Source: Solirubrobacter taibaiensis (GTDB taxonomy: Bacteria > Actinomycetota > Thermoleophilia > Solirubrobacterales > Solirubrobacteraceae). From it: DNA of 64,000 bases. A program made the position numbers and the translations under genes. The stretch spans positions 1 through 64,000 of the forward strand of contig JAPDDQ010000021.1 in the NCBI GenBank assembly GCA_027587225.1, in the 5' to 3' direction. Of the stretch, positions 42,135 to 50,762 are shown piece after piece. Position 1 is the stretch's first letter, and each line of letters opens with the position of its first letter. The notes beneath the pieces were generated by a model that saw only the letters and a program-made list of their open reading frames with translations, did no database searches and was not told where the DNA came from.

Positions 42135-43319
42135 ATGTCCCTTTCCCACGCGATCCGTCGCAACGCCTCGTCGCTGGCGGTTGCGCAGACGACCTACAAG
42201 GAGAACGTCGCGAGCGTCGACCAGCTGATGAACACCGTCTTCTCGTCGAACCTCCCGACCCTGCAGACGAACCCGCCGGACTGGCAGGACTTCGTCGCGG
42301 CCTATGAGGCGGCCAAGAGCGGCGCGCTGAGCTGGGTGAACACCGTCAGCGCACGGCTGCACGACGTCCCCGGCGAGGTGCAGGACTACAACCCGGTGAT
42401 CACGCAGCTGCTCCAGGACGCGCAGCAGCAGGCGAACACGCTCGTCAGCAACCCGTCCGACTCGCAGGCGCTGCAGATCCTCGACAACGACCTCGGGCGC
42501 ATCTCGGACCAGCTCGGGCTGGTCGTCACGTTCATCTCTGGTGCCGTCACGAACCTGCAGCACTTCCAGGACTCGCTGCCGACGTTGGCCGCCGCACTGC
42601 AGGCCGTTGCGGACAAGTCCGCGCACGACGCGGGCGCCGACCAGGCGCAGATCCAGACGCTGCTGGACGACATCTCCGCCCTGAAGGCCGACATCGACTC
42701 CAACACCGCGGCGATCGTGGCGCTCGCGATCACGGACGGCATCGCGCTGACGATCGGCACCGTCGCGACGATCGCGCTCTGGCCCGTCGGCGCCTTGGTG
42801 TGGTTCGTGATGGGCCCGGCGGTCGCGGTAGCGACCTATGAGATCGCGATGGACGCGATCAATATCGAGAATGACAAGCACAAGATCGACGCCGACAAGT
42901 CCGCCATCACGGGCCTGACGGCGGATGTGGCCGCCCTGCAGGCACTCGCCAAGAGCTACGGCGACATGGCCGGCGAGACCACGCAGATCGAGACGACGCT
43001 GCAGGCGATCCTCGCCGAGTGGCAGACGCTGGAGAGCGAGGTCAACGCGGCGATCACCGACGCGCGCAGCGCGCTCGCGGACGCCGGCGCCGCAAACTTC
43101 CAGGCGGTCGCCGCCGACCTCACCGACGCCGTCAGCGAGTGGACCGCCGCCTACGCGCAGGCCGGCTCGCTGAACCTCGACGTGCAGGTCAACACGGCGC
43201 AACTCACCATCGGTATGAACGCCGACCAGGTGTCGGCCACGCTCGCTGCCGGCCAGACGATGAGTTTCGTCGAGTACATCAACCAGAGCGCCGGCAGCCA
43301 GCTCCAGCTCGCGGCCTAG
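42135..43319 (+). CDS. Putative alpha-helical pore-forming protein (HBL/ClyA superfamily-like)
   Basis: 394 residues from an ATG at 42135 with Shine-Dalgarno CAGGAG. It is almost entirely amphipathic helix. Long helices (about 10-185) precede a hydrophobic hairpin (about 193-240: AIVALAITDGIALTIGTVAT, then ALWPVGALVWFVMGPAVAVA), and then long coiled-coil helices (245-350) follow. This layout is that of Bacillus HBL/NHE components and ClyA-like toxins. No signal peptide is seen. The role (toxin, contact-dependent killing, membrane remodelling) is unknown. It shares its promoter-like motif with a secreted protein 7 kb downstream. Family call is by architecture. Confidence 0.65.
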   Translation: MSLSHAIRRNASSLAVAQTTYKENVASVDQLMNTVFSSNLPTLQTNPPDWQDFVAAYEAAKSGALSWVNTVSARLHDVPGEVQDYNPVITQLLQDAQQQANTLVSNPSDSQALQILDNDLGRISDQLGLVVTFISGAVTNLQHFQDSLPTLAAALQAVADKSAHDAGADQAQIQTLLDDISALKADIDSNTAAIVALAITDGIALTIGTVATIALWPVGALVWFVMGPAVAVATYEIAMDAINIENDKHKIDADKSAITGLTADVAALQALAKSYGDMAGETTQIETTLQAILAEWQTLESEVNAAITDARSALADAGAANFQAVAADLTDAVSEWTAAYAQAGSLNLDVQVNTAQLTIGMNADQVSATLAAGQTMSFVEYINQSAGSQLQLAA

Positions 43320-43402
43320 ACAAGCCCGTAGGCGGTCGCCGCTCGTCGGCGACCGCCGAACTCGGGGCTGACGTGGGCCGCCGAGTTGGAGATGATGAAG
43401 CC

Positions 43403-46400
43403 GTGAGATGCGGTCACTGCGGCTTCGCAGCCCCAGCCGGCATGAAGTTCTGCGGCGAGTGCGGCCACGCGCTCGCGGGCGCCGACCGCGACGAGAGCTC
43501 ACAGCGACGGCACGTGACCGTGATGTTCTGCGACATGGTCGGGTCGACCAACCTCGTCGACTCGCTCGACCCCGAGGACTTCCGCGAGATCCTGGCCGCC
43601 TACCAGCAGACGTGCGAGGCGGCCGTCCAGCACTACGCCGGGTTCAGCGCGCAGTGGGCGGGCGACGGACTGCTCGCCTACTTCGGCTACCCGCAGGCGC
43701 ACGAGGATCAGGCGCAACGCGCGGTCCACGCCGGGTTGCAGATCGTGGCGGAGATCGAGCAGTGCAGCGCGCGGCTCGACGTGCCGCTGCAGGTGCGGGT
43801 CGGCTTGCACAGCGGGCTCGTGGTGACCGGCGAGGTCGGGACGGGCGGGGCGCGCCTGGAGCGGGCGGTCGTCGGCACGACGCCGCACATCGCGGCGCGC
43901 CTGCAGTCGCTCGCCGCGCCCGGGACCGTCGTCGTCAGCGACGCGGTGCGCGAGCTCGTCGACCGTCACTTCGTGCTCGAGCCGCTGGGCGAGCACGCCT
44001 TGCGGGGCGTCGCGCGCCCGGTCGGCGTCCACCGTGCGCTGCGCGCGACCGGCGTGGTCGGAAGGCTCGACGTGGTGGGACCACGCGCGCTGAAGCCGAT
44101 GGTCGGGCGCGACGCCGAGTTCGCGCAGCTCGAGATCGCCTGGGGACGAGCTGCCGGCGGGCGCGGGGCGATCGTCCACATCCCGGGCGAGGCGGGCATC
44201 GGCAAGAGCCGACTTGTCCGCGCCCTGACCGAGAAGGTCGGCGGCGCGCACGTCTGGCAGTGCTCGTCGCATCACGGCAGCACGTCGCTGTATCCCGTCA
44301 TCCAATACCTCGAACGACGGCTCGGGCTCGAGCGGTCCGAGCCGCTCGAACGTCAGGTCGGCGCGCTCACCCGCTCGGTGCTCGATGTCGGTCTCGATCC
44401 CGGCGCGACCGTGCCGTTCCTCGCCGAGCTGCTGGGCGTCGACACGGGCGAGCGCACGGACCTCGCGCCGATCGACGCCAGGACCGCGACGATGCGGGCG
44501 ATCGAGGCGCTGCTCGCCGCCGACGCGGCGGTCGACCCGCTGCTGCTCGTGGTCGAGGATCTGCACTGGGCGGACCCGACCACGATCGAGCTGCTCGGCC
44601 GCCTCGCGACGGAGCTGCCCCGCCACCGCGTGCTGTGCGTCGCGACCTACCGGCGCGAGTTCGAGCCGGCGTGGGCCGCCGACCGCACGATCGCGCTCGG
44701 GCCGCTGACGAAGGCCGACGTGCGGGCGATGGTGGCGGCGAGCGGCCTCGACACCGACCTGTCGGGCGCCGACGGCGTCCCGCTGTTCATCGAGGAGCTG
44801 CTGAAGCTGCTGGCGCTCCAGGACGAGAGCGAGCGCGATCGCGACGACTCCACGACCACGCTGGTGCCGCCGACGCTCCAGGGCCTGCTGACGCAGCGGC
44901 TCGAGCGACTGCCGGAGTACAGCGACGTGATCGACGTCGCGGCGGTGCTCGGCCGCGAGTTCGAGGTGGAGCCGATCGCGGCCCTGGTGCCGCTCGACGG
45001 CGCGATCGCGAAGCTCGTCGAGCACGAGGTGATCCGCCCCGTGCACGGCTTCGCGACGCGGTTCGAGTTCACGCACGCGCTCCTGCAGGACGCGGCGTAC
45101 ACGCGGCTGCTGCGTCGGCGCCGGCGCGCGTTGCACGGCCAGGTCGCCGCGCTGCTCACCACGCGCTTCGAAGCACTCGCCGAGCGCGAGCCCGAGATCG
45201 TCGCCCACCACTGGCGCCGCGCGGGGGAACCGGGCAAATCCGTCCCCTTCTGGCAGGCGGCCGGAGAGCGGGCCATCGCCCGGGCCGCGTTCGTCGAGGC
45301 CGCCGATCACTTCCGCAGCGGCCTGGACGCGCTCGAGCACGCCGGTCCCGACAGCGGCGACCGGTCCGAGCTCCTGATCCACCTCGGGGCCTCGCTGCAG
45401 GCGGGCATCGGCTACGCCGCCCCCGGCGTGGACGAGGCCTACGCCGAGGCGCGCCGGCTCGGCGTCGGCCGCCGGCTGGCGTTCGTCCTGCGCGGGCAAT
45501 GGGGGTTCCACCTGCTGCGCGCGGAGTACGGCACGGCCGAGGGCTACGCGAACGATCAGCTCGAGCTCGCCGAGCGCACCGGCGACGCGGCGCTGCTGGC
45601 GGACGGGCACTACGGCCGCGGGATGGTGCACCTGTACCGGGGCGAGTTCGAGCTCGCCCGGTCGCACCTGACCGAGTCCCACGACCGCTACACGCCGCGC
45701 ACCCCGACCGACTGGCTCAGCCAGGCCGAGGGCGACACCGGGGTCGCGGCCCTCGCCTACAACTCGTCGGTCCTGTGGAACCTCGGCGAGGCGCAGGAGT
45801 CCCTGTGGCGCAGCGATCTCAGCCTCGAGCTCGCGGAGCAGGTGGGCGGGCCCGTGACCCGCGCCCAAGCGTGGGGCATGCGCGCGCTCCTGCACCTCGC
45901 ACGCCTGGAACCGACGGAGTTCGCCCGCTGGACCGAGCGCACGCGCGCACACAGCGTCGACCACAACGTCGGCTACTGGCGGGCGCTGGCGTTCCTGCTC
46001 GACGGTGCGCTGCAGGCGCGCGCCGGAGAACTCGACGCGGGCTGCGCGCTCGTCGACGGGGCGCTGGCGGCGTACCAGCGGTCCGGGTCGCGGCTGGGGC
46101 TCTCCCGCTTCTATGTGCTGCAGGCCGATCTGCGGCTCCTCACCGGCGACCACGCAGCGGCGTTCGCGTCACTGGAAGCGGCCGAGGAGCACATGGTCAG
46201 CACGGGCGAGCGGTACACGGAGGCCGAGCTGTGTCGCTTCAAAGGCCGGCTGCTGATGGCGCAGCCGCAGCCCGACGTCGAGGCGGCGACCGCGGCGTTC
46301 GAGCAGGCGGTCGCGGCCGCGCACCGGCAGCACGCCGCGTTGCTCGAGCTGCGCGCCGCCACGACGCTCGCGCTGCACCAGCGACAGACCGGCGCGCCGG

Positions 46401-46513
46401 CGCCGGCGCTCGAACGGGTCGCGCAGCTGAGCGACCGCCTGTCCGCGCATGCCGCGCTCGCCGATCTCGTGCAGGCGCGCGCGGTGCTCGATCAGCCGGT
46501 GGCGGCCCGATGA
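43403..46513 (+). CDS. Zinc-ribbon, class III nucleotidyl cyclase, AAA ATPase and TPR regulator
   Basis: 1036 residues from a GTG at 43403. Domains: zinc ribbon (Cys3, Cys6, Cys17, Cys20); class III cyclase domain (about 36-210) with both metal aspartates (FCDMVGST Asp44, WAGDGLLAYFG Asp88); STAND/AAA ATPase with Walker A GEAGIGKSRL (about 263) and Walker B LLLVVEDLHWAD (about 379); and a TPR-like helical region to the C-terminus. Proteins of this type are large signalling ATPases. The stop overlaps the next start as ATGA, so it is co-translated with the desaturase-like flavoprotein. Whether cyclase activity is retained cannot be decided. Confidence 0.9.
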   Translation: MRCGHCGFAAPAGMKFCGECGHALAGADRDESSQRRHVTVMFCDMVGSTNLVDSLDPEDFREILAAYQQTCEAAVQHYAGFSAQWAGDGLLAYFGYPQAHEDQAQRAVHAGLQIVAEIEQCSARLDVPLQVRVGLHSGLVVTGEVGTGGARLERAVVGTTPHIAARLQSLAAPGTVVVSDAVRELVDRHFVLEPLGEHALRGVARPVGVHRALRATGVVGRLDVVGPRALKPMVGRDAEFAQLEIAWGRAAGGRGAIVHIPGEAGIGKSRLVRALTEKVGGAHVWQCSSHHGSTSLYPVIQYLERRLGLERSEPLERQVGALTRSVLDVGLDPGATVPFLAELLGVDTGERTDLAPIDARTATMRAIEALLAADAAVDPLLLVVEDLHWADPTTIELLGRLATELPRHRVLCVATYRREFEPAWAADRTIALGPLTKADVRAMVAASGLDTDLSGADGVPLFIEELLKLLALQDESERDRDDSTTTLVPPTLQGLLTQRLERLPEYSDVIDVAAVLGREFEVEPIAALVPLDGAIAKLVEHEVIRPVHGFATRFEFTHALLQDAAYTRLLRRRRRALHGQVAALLTTRFEALAEREPEIVAHHWRRAGEPGKSVPFWQAAGERAIARAAFVEAADHFRSGLDALEHAGPDSGDRSELLIHLGASLQAGIGYAAPGVDEAYAEARRLGVGRRLAFVLRGQWGFHLLRAEYGTAEGYANDQLELAERTGDAALLADGHYGRGMVHLYRGEFELARSHLTESHDRYTPRTPTDWLSQAEGDTGVAALAYNSSVLWNLGEAQESLWRSDLSLELAEQVGGPVTRAQAWGMRALLHLARLEPTEFARWTERTRAHSVDHNVGYWRALAFLLDGALQARAGELDAGCALVDGALAAYQRSGSRLGLSRFYVLQADLRLLTGDHAAAFASLEAAEEHMVSTGERYTEAELCRFKGRLLMAQPQPDVEAATAAFEQAVAAAHRQHAALLELRAATTLALHQRQTGAPAPALERVAQLSDRLSAHAALADLVQARAVLDQPVAAR

Positions 46514-48072
46514 CGCACGTCACGATCGCCGGCGGCGGCCTGGCCGGGCTGAGCGCGGCCCTGCGGCTCGCGGAGCGCGGGTACCGGGTCAAGCTCTACG
46601 AGAGCAAGGACGTGCTGGGCGGGAACATCGCGTCGCGGCACGTCGGCGAGCGCGTGTGGCTCGACGTCTACCCGCACATGTACCTCAACTGGTACCACAA
46701 CTTCTGGGCGCTGCTGGCGGACGTCACCGACAAGGATCGCGAGCAGCTGTTCCGCCCGATGGAGGGCGTGCAGTGGCTGCGCGCCGGGGCGTACCCGCGG
46801 TTCCGTGGCCTCAAGAACCCCTACCGGCCGCGGAACCTGCTCCGGAACCTGATCGACGGTCCGGCGCCCGCGGCGGACCTGTACCTGTTCCTGTACGCGA
46901 GCATCGACCTGATGGCCGAGCGGCTGAACCCGACGCTGCGGCTCGGCGACGTGAGCGTGAACGGGTTCCTGCGCGCTCGTCCGTACATGACCGAGCGCAC
47001 CGCCGAGTTCTTCGACGACCTGATCGTCGACATCTGGGGGATCCCGAGCTATCTCGCCGCCGCCGACGACTACCAGGAGTTCCTCGAGTACAGTGTCGCC
47101 GACCCGTCGCCGCCCTTCTGGCTCGCCCGCGGCTCAGGGCACGACCAGGTGCTCGCTCCGCTCGAGGCCAAGCTGCGGGCCCTCGGCGTGGAGATCGAGT
47201 GTGCGACGCACCTCGTCAGCGCCTCGTGCGCGAAGGGGCGCGTGACCGAGATCGGCCTGCGCGACGCGGATGGCGAGACCCGCACCGAGGACGTCGACGA
47301 GCTCCTGCTGGCGTTGCCGCCCGCGGCGCTGTCACGCATCGTGCGACGCGGCGAAACGCCGATCGTGAAGGCGTCGCCGCAGATCGCCGAGGTGGCGCGG
47401 CTCAGCGCGCAGCCGGTCCCGCTGATCCACGTCTACTTCAAGCGGCGCCTGCAGGTCCCCGCCGCGCCGACCGCGCTGTCGGGCTCCTCGCTCGGTCTCG
47501 CCTTCACGGACATCTCGCAGACGTGGGACCACGTGCCGGACTTCGCCGGTGCCGGGACGGTCCTCGCGCTCTCCTCGTCGGACCCGTTCGGGCTGCCCGG
47601 CACTGGCGCGGACGACGACGCGATGGCGATCCTGCGCGAGGCGGCGGAGTACCTCGAGTTCGAACTGGGCGACGCGTGGGGCGACTCGCGCGACATCGAC
47701 TGGGCGAAGACGACCTACGAGGGCAACGCGGACACGACGCTGTTCGTCAACGAGACCGGGACCGACGTCTGGCGGCCCAAGGCGGCGGACCCGCGGCTGC
47801 CGAACCTCTCGTACGCCGGCGACTACTGCGACAACCGGATCGGCATGACGACGATCGAGTCGGCGGTCACCAGCGGGCTCGAGGCGGCCGCCGCGATCGT
47901 CGCGCGCCGGGGCGGAAAGCCGGTGGAGATCCGCGAGCCGCGTGCCCTGCCCCAGCCGCTGTGGCTCTGGCTGCGCTACGCGTGCCTGCCCTACGCCGCC
48001 GGCGCCAGCCTGTGGTCGCGCGGGAGCGATCTCGCCGCTGACGTGTGGCGTCGCGCCGGCCCTCAGCGCTGA
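46510..48072 (+). CDS. FAD-dependent desaturase/oxidoreductase, phytoene-desaturase/HpnE-like
   Basis: 520 residues from an ATG at 46510 overlapping the upstream stop. FAD motif VTIAGGGLAGLSAALRLAERG, LYESKDVLGGNIAS, and near the end LSYAGDYCDNRIGMTTIESAVTSGLEAAAAI, the C-terminal amine-oxidase/desaturase block. It belongs to the flavin amine oxidase/carotenoid desaturase group; a squalene- or carotene-type substrate is likely given the convergent GGPP-synthase-like gene. The 3' end overlaps that gene by 10 bp. Confidence 0.85.
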   Translation: MTHVTIAGGGLAGLSAALRLAERGYRVKLYESKDVLGGNIASRHVGERVWLDVYPHMYLNWYHNFWALLADVTDKDREQLFRPMEGVQWLRAGAYPRFRGLKNPYRPRNLLRNLIDGPAPAADLYLFLYASIDLMAERLNPTLRLGDVSVNGFLRARPYMTERTAEFFDDLIVDIWGIPSYLAAADDYQEFLEYSVADPSPPFWLARGSGHDQVLAPLEAKLRALGVEIECATHLVSASCAKGRVTEIGLRDADGETRTEDVDELLLALPPAALSRIVRRGETPIVKASPQIAEVARLSAQPVPLIHVYFKRRLQVPAAPTALSGSSLGLAFTDISQTWDHVPDFAGAGTVLALSSSDPFGLPGTGADDDAMAILREAAEYLEFELGDAWGDSRDIDWAKTTYEGNADTTLFVNETGTDVWRPKAADPRLPNLSYAGDYCDNRIGMTTIESAVTSGLEAAAAIVARRGGKPVEIREPRALPQPLWLWLRYACLPYAAGASLWSRGSDLAADVWRRAGPQR

Positions 48073-48986
48073 GAGAGCGGCCGGACCTGGTCGACGAGCG
48101 CGAGCAACGGTCCCGGTGTGGCGGCGAACCGCCGCGCCTCCTCGCGAGCGGCGTCGGCGATCCCGTCCAGCACCCGCTCGGCGTCGTCGAGCTGCTCGCG
48201 GCAGCGGAGCGCCAGCGTCGCCAGCCGCTCGGGGTCGTCGTCATCGATCAGGAACAGCGCGCGCGTCTGCGGGTCACGGATCGCCAGCGCCGCGGGCAGG
48301 GTGAGGATGCCGTCGCGGATGTCCTCCTCCCCACCGCCGCCAAGGGCCTCGAGCCCGCGTTGATCGCCGACGTCGTCGCAGCCGTGGTACAGGACGCCGA
48401 CCAGGTGCCCGTACTGGCGTAGGCGCTCCGAGCGCGCGCCGAGCACGGCGCAGATCTCGAACATCGAGCCCGTGTCCTCGCCCGCGATCCGTCGCCAGTC
48501 CTCGACACCCAGCGGCTGCCGGCGCAGCCGCCACTGCAGGCACTCCGCGGCGGCGAGGCGGCGCAGCAGCTCGGCCAGGTGGCGGATCGCGAACGGGTCC
48601 TCGGCGAAGGCGTCGAACGCGTCGGCGACCAGATACCCGGAGCTCATGAGCGCGTTCAGCGACCCGAAGCGCTTCTGGATGGTGTCGATGCCGCGCCGCT
48701 CGTCGGACTCGTCGAGCACGTCGTCGATGACCAGCGACATGTTGTGCATGAGCTCCATCGCGAACGCCAACTCGATCGCGTCGTCGCCCGGCGGACCCTG
48801 CGTGGCGCGATGGCAGGCGAACAGGGTGAGCGGGCGATAGTGCTTCGGCGTGCCCGCAAAGGCCCACGCCAACGACTCGCGCAGCTCCTCGTCGACGCCC
48901 TCCAACCAGGTGGCCAGCCGCGCCCGGAGCCGCTCGATCTCCTCGGTCTCGCCCAGGGCCGCGATGACGCCGTCGACTGCCGTCAC
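48063..48986 (-). CDS. Polyprenyl (geranylgeranyl) diphosphate synthase family protein
   Basis: 307 residues. First aspartate-rich motif DDVLD (88-92) followed by ESDERRG, and second motif DDVGD (203-207), both suitable for Mg-diphosphate binding. Chain-elongating prenyltransferase fold. The product length cannot be set from sequence alone; residues before the first motif (MELMHNMSLVI) are not obviously bulky. It starts inside the stop of the upstream small gene (4-bp overlap). Confidence 0.88.
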   Translation of the reverse strand: MTAVDGVIAALGETEEIERLRARLATWLEGVDEELRESLAWAFAGTPKHYRPLTLFACHRATQGPPGDDAIELAFAMELMHNMSLVIDDVLDESDERRGIDTIQKRFGSLNALMSSGYLVADAFDAFAEDPFAIRHLAELLRRLAAAECLQWRLRRQPLGVEDWRRIAGEDTGSMFEICAVLGARSERLRQYGHLVGVLYHGCDDVGDQRGLEALGGGGEEDIRDGILTLPAALAIRDPQTRALFLIDDDDPERLATLALRCREQLDDAERVLDGIADAAREEARRFAATPGPLLALVDQVRPLSQR

Positions 48987-49303
48987 GGCTTCACCCGGGT
49001 GGGCCGGTACGGACGCGGGGCGAGTGCCTCGGCGGGGCGGGTGCGCAGGTCGAACTCCTCGAGCCCGCGGCGCAGCTCACGCCAGGAGACCTCGGCGGTC
49101 TCGCGCGCGAGCGCGATCAACTCGTCGCGGAACACGCCCTGCTCCAAGCTCCCGTCACGGGTGGTGGCCCGCACCGCCACGGGGATCAGGGGCGGTGTAC
49201 GGCGCGCGAGCGTGACCGCGCATCTCGATCCCACGCGAGCGGCGGTGGCGGCGCCCACGAGCGATCCCGTGGCGAGCATGCGGGGGACGAGCAGGCGGCT
49301 CAA
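48983..49303 (-). CDS. Small unknown protein coupled to the prenyltransferase gene
   Basis: 106 residues from a TTG at 49303; TAGCCT (49317-49312) ends 8 nt upstream. A basic, hydrophobic N-terminus (RLLVPRMLATGSLVGAATAARVG) is followed by a helical part (LEQGVFRDELIALARETAEVSWRELRRGLEEF). The stop overlaps the prenyltransferase start, so the two are co-translated. No family recognised. Its coupling suggests a role in the same isoprenoid step. Confidence 0.7.
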   Translation of the reverse strand: MSRLLVPRMLATGSLVGAATAARVGSRCAVTLARRTPPLIPVAVRATTRDGSLEQGVFRDELIALARETAEVSWRELRRGLEEFDLRTRPAEALAPRPYRPTRVKP

Positions 49304-49324
49304 CGCCGCGGAGGCTACTCGCTG

Positions 49325-49370
49325 AACGTGTCAAACGACATGGTGGCGCGGGACCCGCTCGCGGATGCTC
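49325..49370 (+). promoter_or_regulatory. Bipartite promoter-like motif, copy 2
   Basis: AACGTGTCAAACGACATGG (49325-49343), 17 bases, then GCGGATGCTC (49361-49370), matching copy 1 at all but one position of both boxes while the spacer differs. The ATG of the secreted protein (49377) lies 7 nt after the second box, so if that box is a -10 element the mRNA is leaderless. Confidence 0.7.
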
Positions 49371-49376
49371 ATCCCC

Positions 49377-50714
49377 ATGAACGCACTCGCGAGATCGCTG
49401 GTCCTCCCGCTCGTCCTCGGCGCGCTCGCCGTGGCCGCCCAGCCGGCCGCCGCGGCCAAGCTCGACACGCCCTGGACCGGCTCCGGCCCGGGCACGCTCA
49501 AGCCCGTCCCGGCCGGCGCCGACGCCGACGCGCAGCTCGACTACCAGGCCCCGGGCGCGTTCAGCGGCTCCTGGAGCTACAGCGCGGTGGCGGGCTCGAC
49601 GCGCACGGTGCCCGTCGAGTACCAGGCGTCCGGCTTCTACGGCTGGTACGCGGTGAGCACGAAGGTCGAGCGCTTCATCGTCCGGGGCGGCAAGGAGATC
49701 TCGACGCTGCAGCTCGCGGCCCAGGGCCCGACCAACTGCTGCGACGCGCCTTCGGGCGGCTTCACCTACAAGGGCAAGACGACGTTCGAGGTGGACAAGG
49801 GCGACGTCTACGGCCTGCGCATGTCCGGCAGCCACTTCACCGGCGGCCCGACCATGAGTGGCTCGATCGTGCTCCGCGAGGTCGACTCCACCCCGCCCGT
49901 GATCACGCCGGTCGTGACCGGCAAGGAGGGCGCGAACGGCTTCCACACCGGTCCCGTCAAGGTGGAGTGGAAGCTCGCCGACGACGACTCGCGGCTCCTC
50001 AGCCAGAAGGGCTGCGAGCCCGTGACGGTGACCGAGGACACGGCCGGCAAGGCACTCACCTGCACCGCCGCGTCGCGCGGAGGTTCGGCCACCCGCAGCG
50101 TCACGGTCAAGCTCGACAGCGTCGCCCCCGAGCTCTCTGTGCCCGCCGCGGTCGCCGTGCAGGCGGCCACCTCCGGCGGCGCGGCCGTGAGCTACAAGAC
50201 TTCCGCCACCGACAACGTCGACCCTGAGCCGACCGTCGCGTGCTCGCCCGCCTCCGGGAGCGTCATGGCGGTCGGGACCACGAGCGTCTCGTGCACGGCG
50301 ACCGACGCCGCCGGCCACACCACCACCAAGGCCTTCGACGCGCTCGTCGTCGCGCCGAGCCCGGCTTCGGTGTTGCCCTCCGCCACGCAGCCGGGCCTCA
50401 AGCCGATCAACGCCGTGCTCGCCTTCCGCTTCAAGATCGCCAAGAACACGACCCGGATCGTGCAGCTGCAGGTCAAGAACATCCCGGCCGGCGCGACCGT
50501 GCTCGTCAACTGCAAGGGCTCGAGCTGCCCGAAGAAGCTGCGCGGCCGCGGGCTGAAGCTGACGTCCAAGGGCTCGTCGGTGAGCCTGGCCACGCTGATC
50601 AAGACCGGCCTGCGCAGCGGAACCACGCTCAACGTGACGATCTCGAGCCCCGGCGCGATCACGACGGTCAAGACGCTCAAGGTGCGCAAGGGCAAGTCGC
50701 CCGTCGTCAAGTAG
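49377..50714 (+). CDS. Secreted protein with Cys-Cys module and HYR-like domain
   Basis: 445 residues from an ATG at 49377; an ATG at 49365 is inside the promoter-like motif and is unlikely to be used. Signal peptide to about residue 28 (QPAAAA). Residues about 29-155 form a module shared with the C-terminus of the following subtilase: PWTGSGPG, VERFIVRGGKEI, GPTNCCDAPSGGFTYKGKTTF and GDVYGLRMSGSHF. Then come Ig-like and HYR-type repeats (DNVDPEPTVACSPASGSVMAVG) and a basic C-terminal beta domain. Possibly a cell-surface or matrix protein; enzyme motifs are absent. Confidence 0.85.
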   Translation: MNALARSLVLPLVLGALAVAAQPAAAAKLDTPWTGSGPGTLKPVPAGADADAQLDYQAPGAFSGSWSYSAVAGSTRTVPVEYQASGFYGWYAVSTKVERFIVRGGKEISTLQLAAQGPTNCCDAPSGGFTYKGKTTFEVDKGDVYGLRMSGSHFTGGPTMSGSIVLREVDSTPPVITPVVTGKEGANGFHTGPVKVEWKLADDDSRLLSQKGCEPVTVTEDTAGKALTCTAASRGGSATRSVTVKLDSVAPELSVPAAVAVQAATSGGAAVSYKTSATDNVDPEPTVACSPASGSVMAVGTTSVSCTATDAAGHTTTKAFDALVVAPSPASVLPSATQPGLKPINAVLAFRFKIAKNTTRIVQLQVKNIPAGATVLVNCKGSSCPKKLRGRGLKLTSKGSSVSLATLIKTGLRSGTTLNVTISSPGAITTVKTLKVRKGKSPVVK

Positions 50715-50762
50715 CACCGTCCGACCTTCCTCCCCTCCCCACCCCCTCTCTCAGGAGATCTC

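Noticed and set aside
43499..46153. 884-codon minus-strand frame opposite the cyclase/AAA gene
   Set aside because: No recognisable domains and strongly biased composition; antisense shadow.
43408..46509. Upstream part of a 1554-codon frame ending in the desaturase-like gene
   Set aside because: This part is a +2 frame shadow of the cyclase/AAA gene. The flavoprotein begins at ATG 46510 with its FAD motif.
49365..49376. ATG at 49365 as start of the secreted HYR protein
   Set aside because: It lies inside the conserved second box of the promoter-like motif; the ATG at 49377 gives a proper signal peptide.
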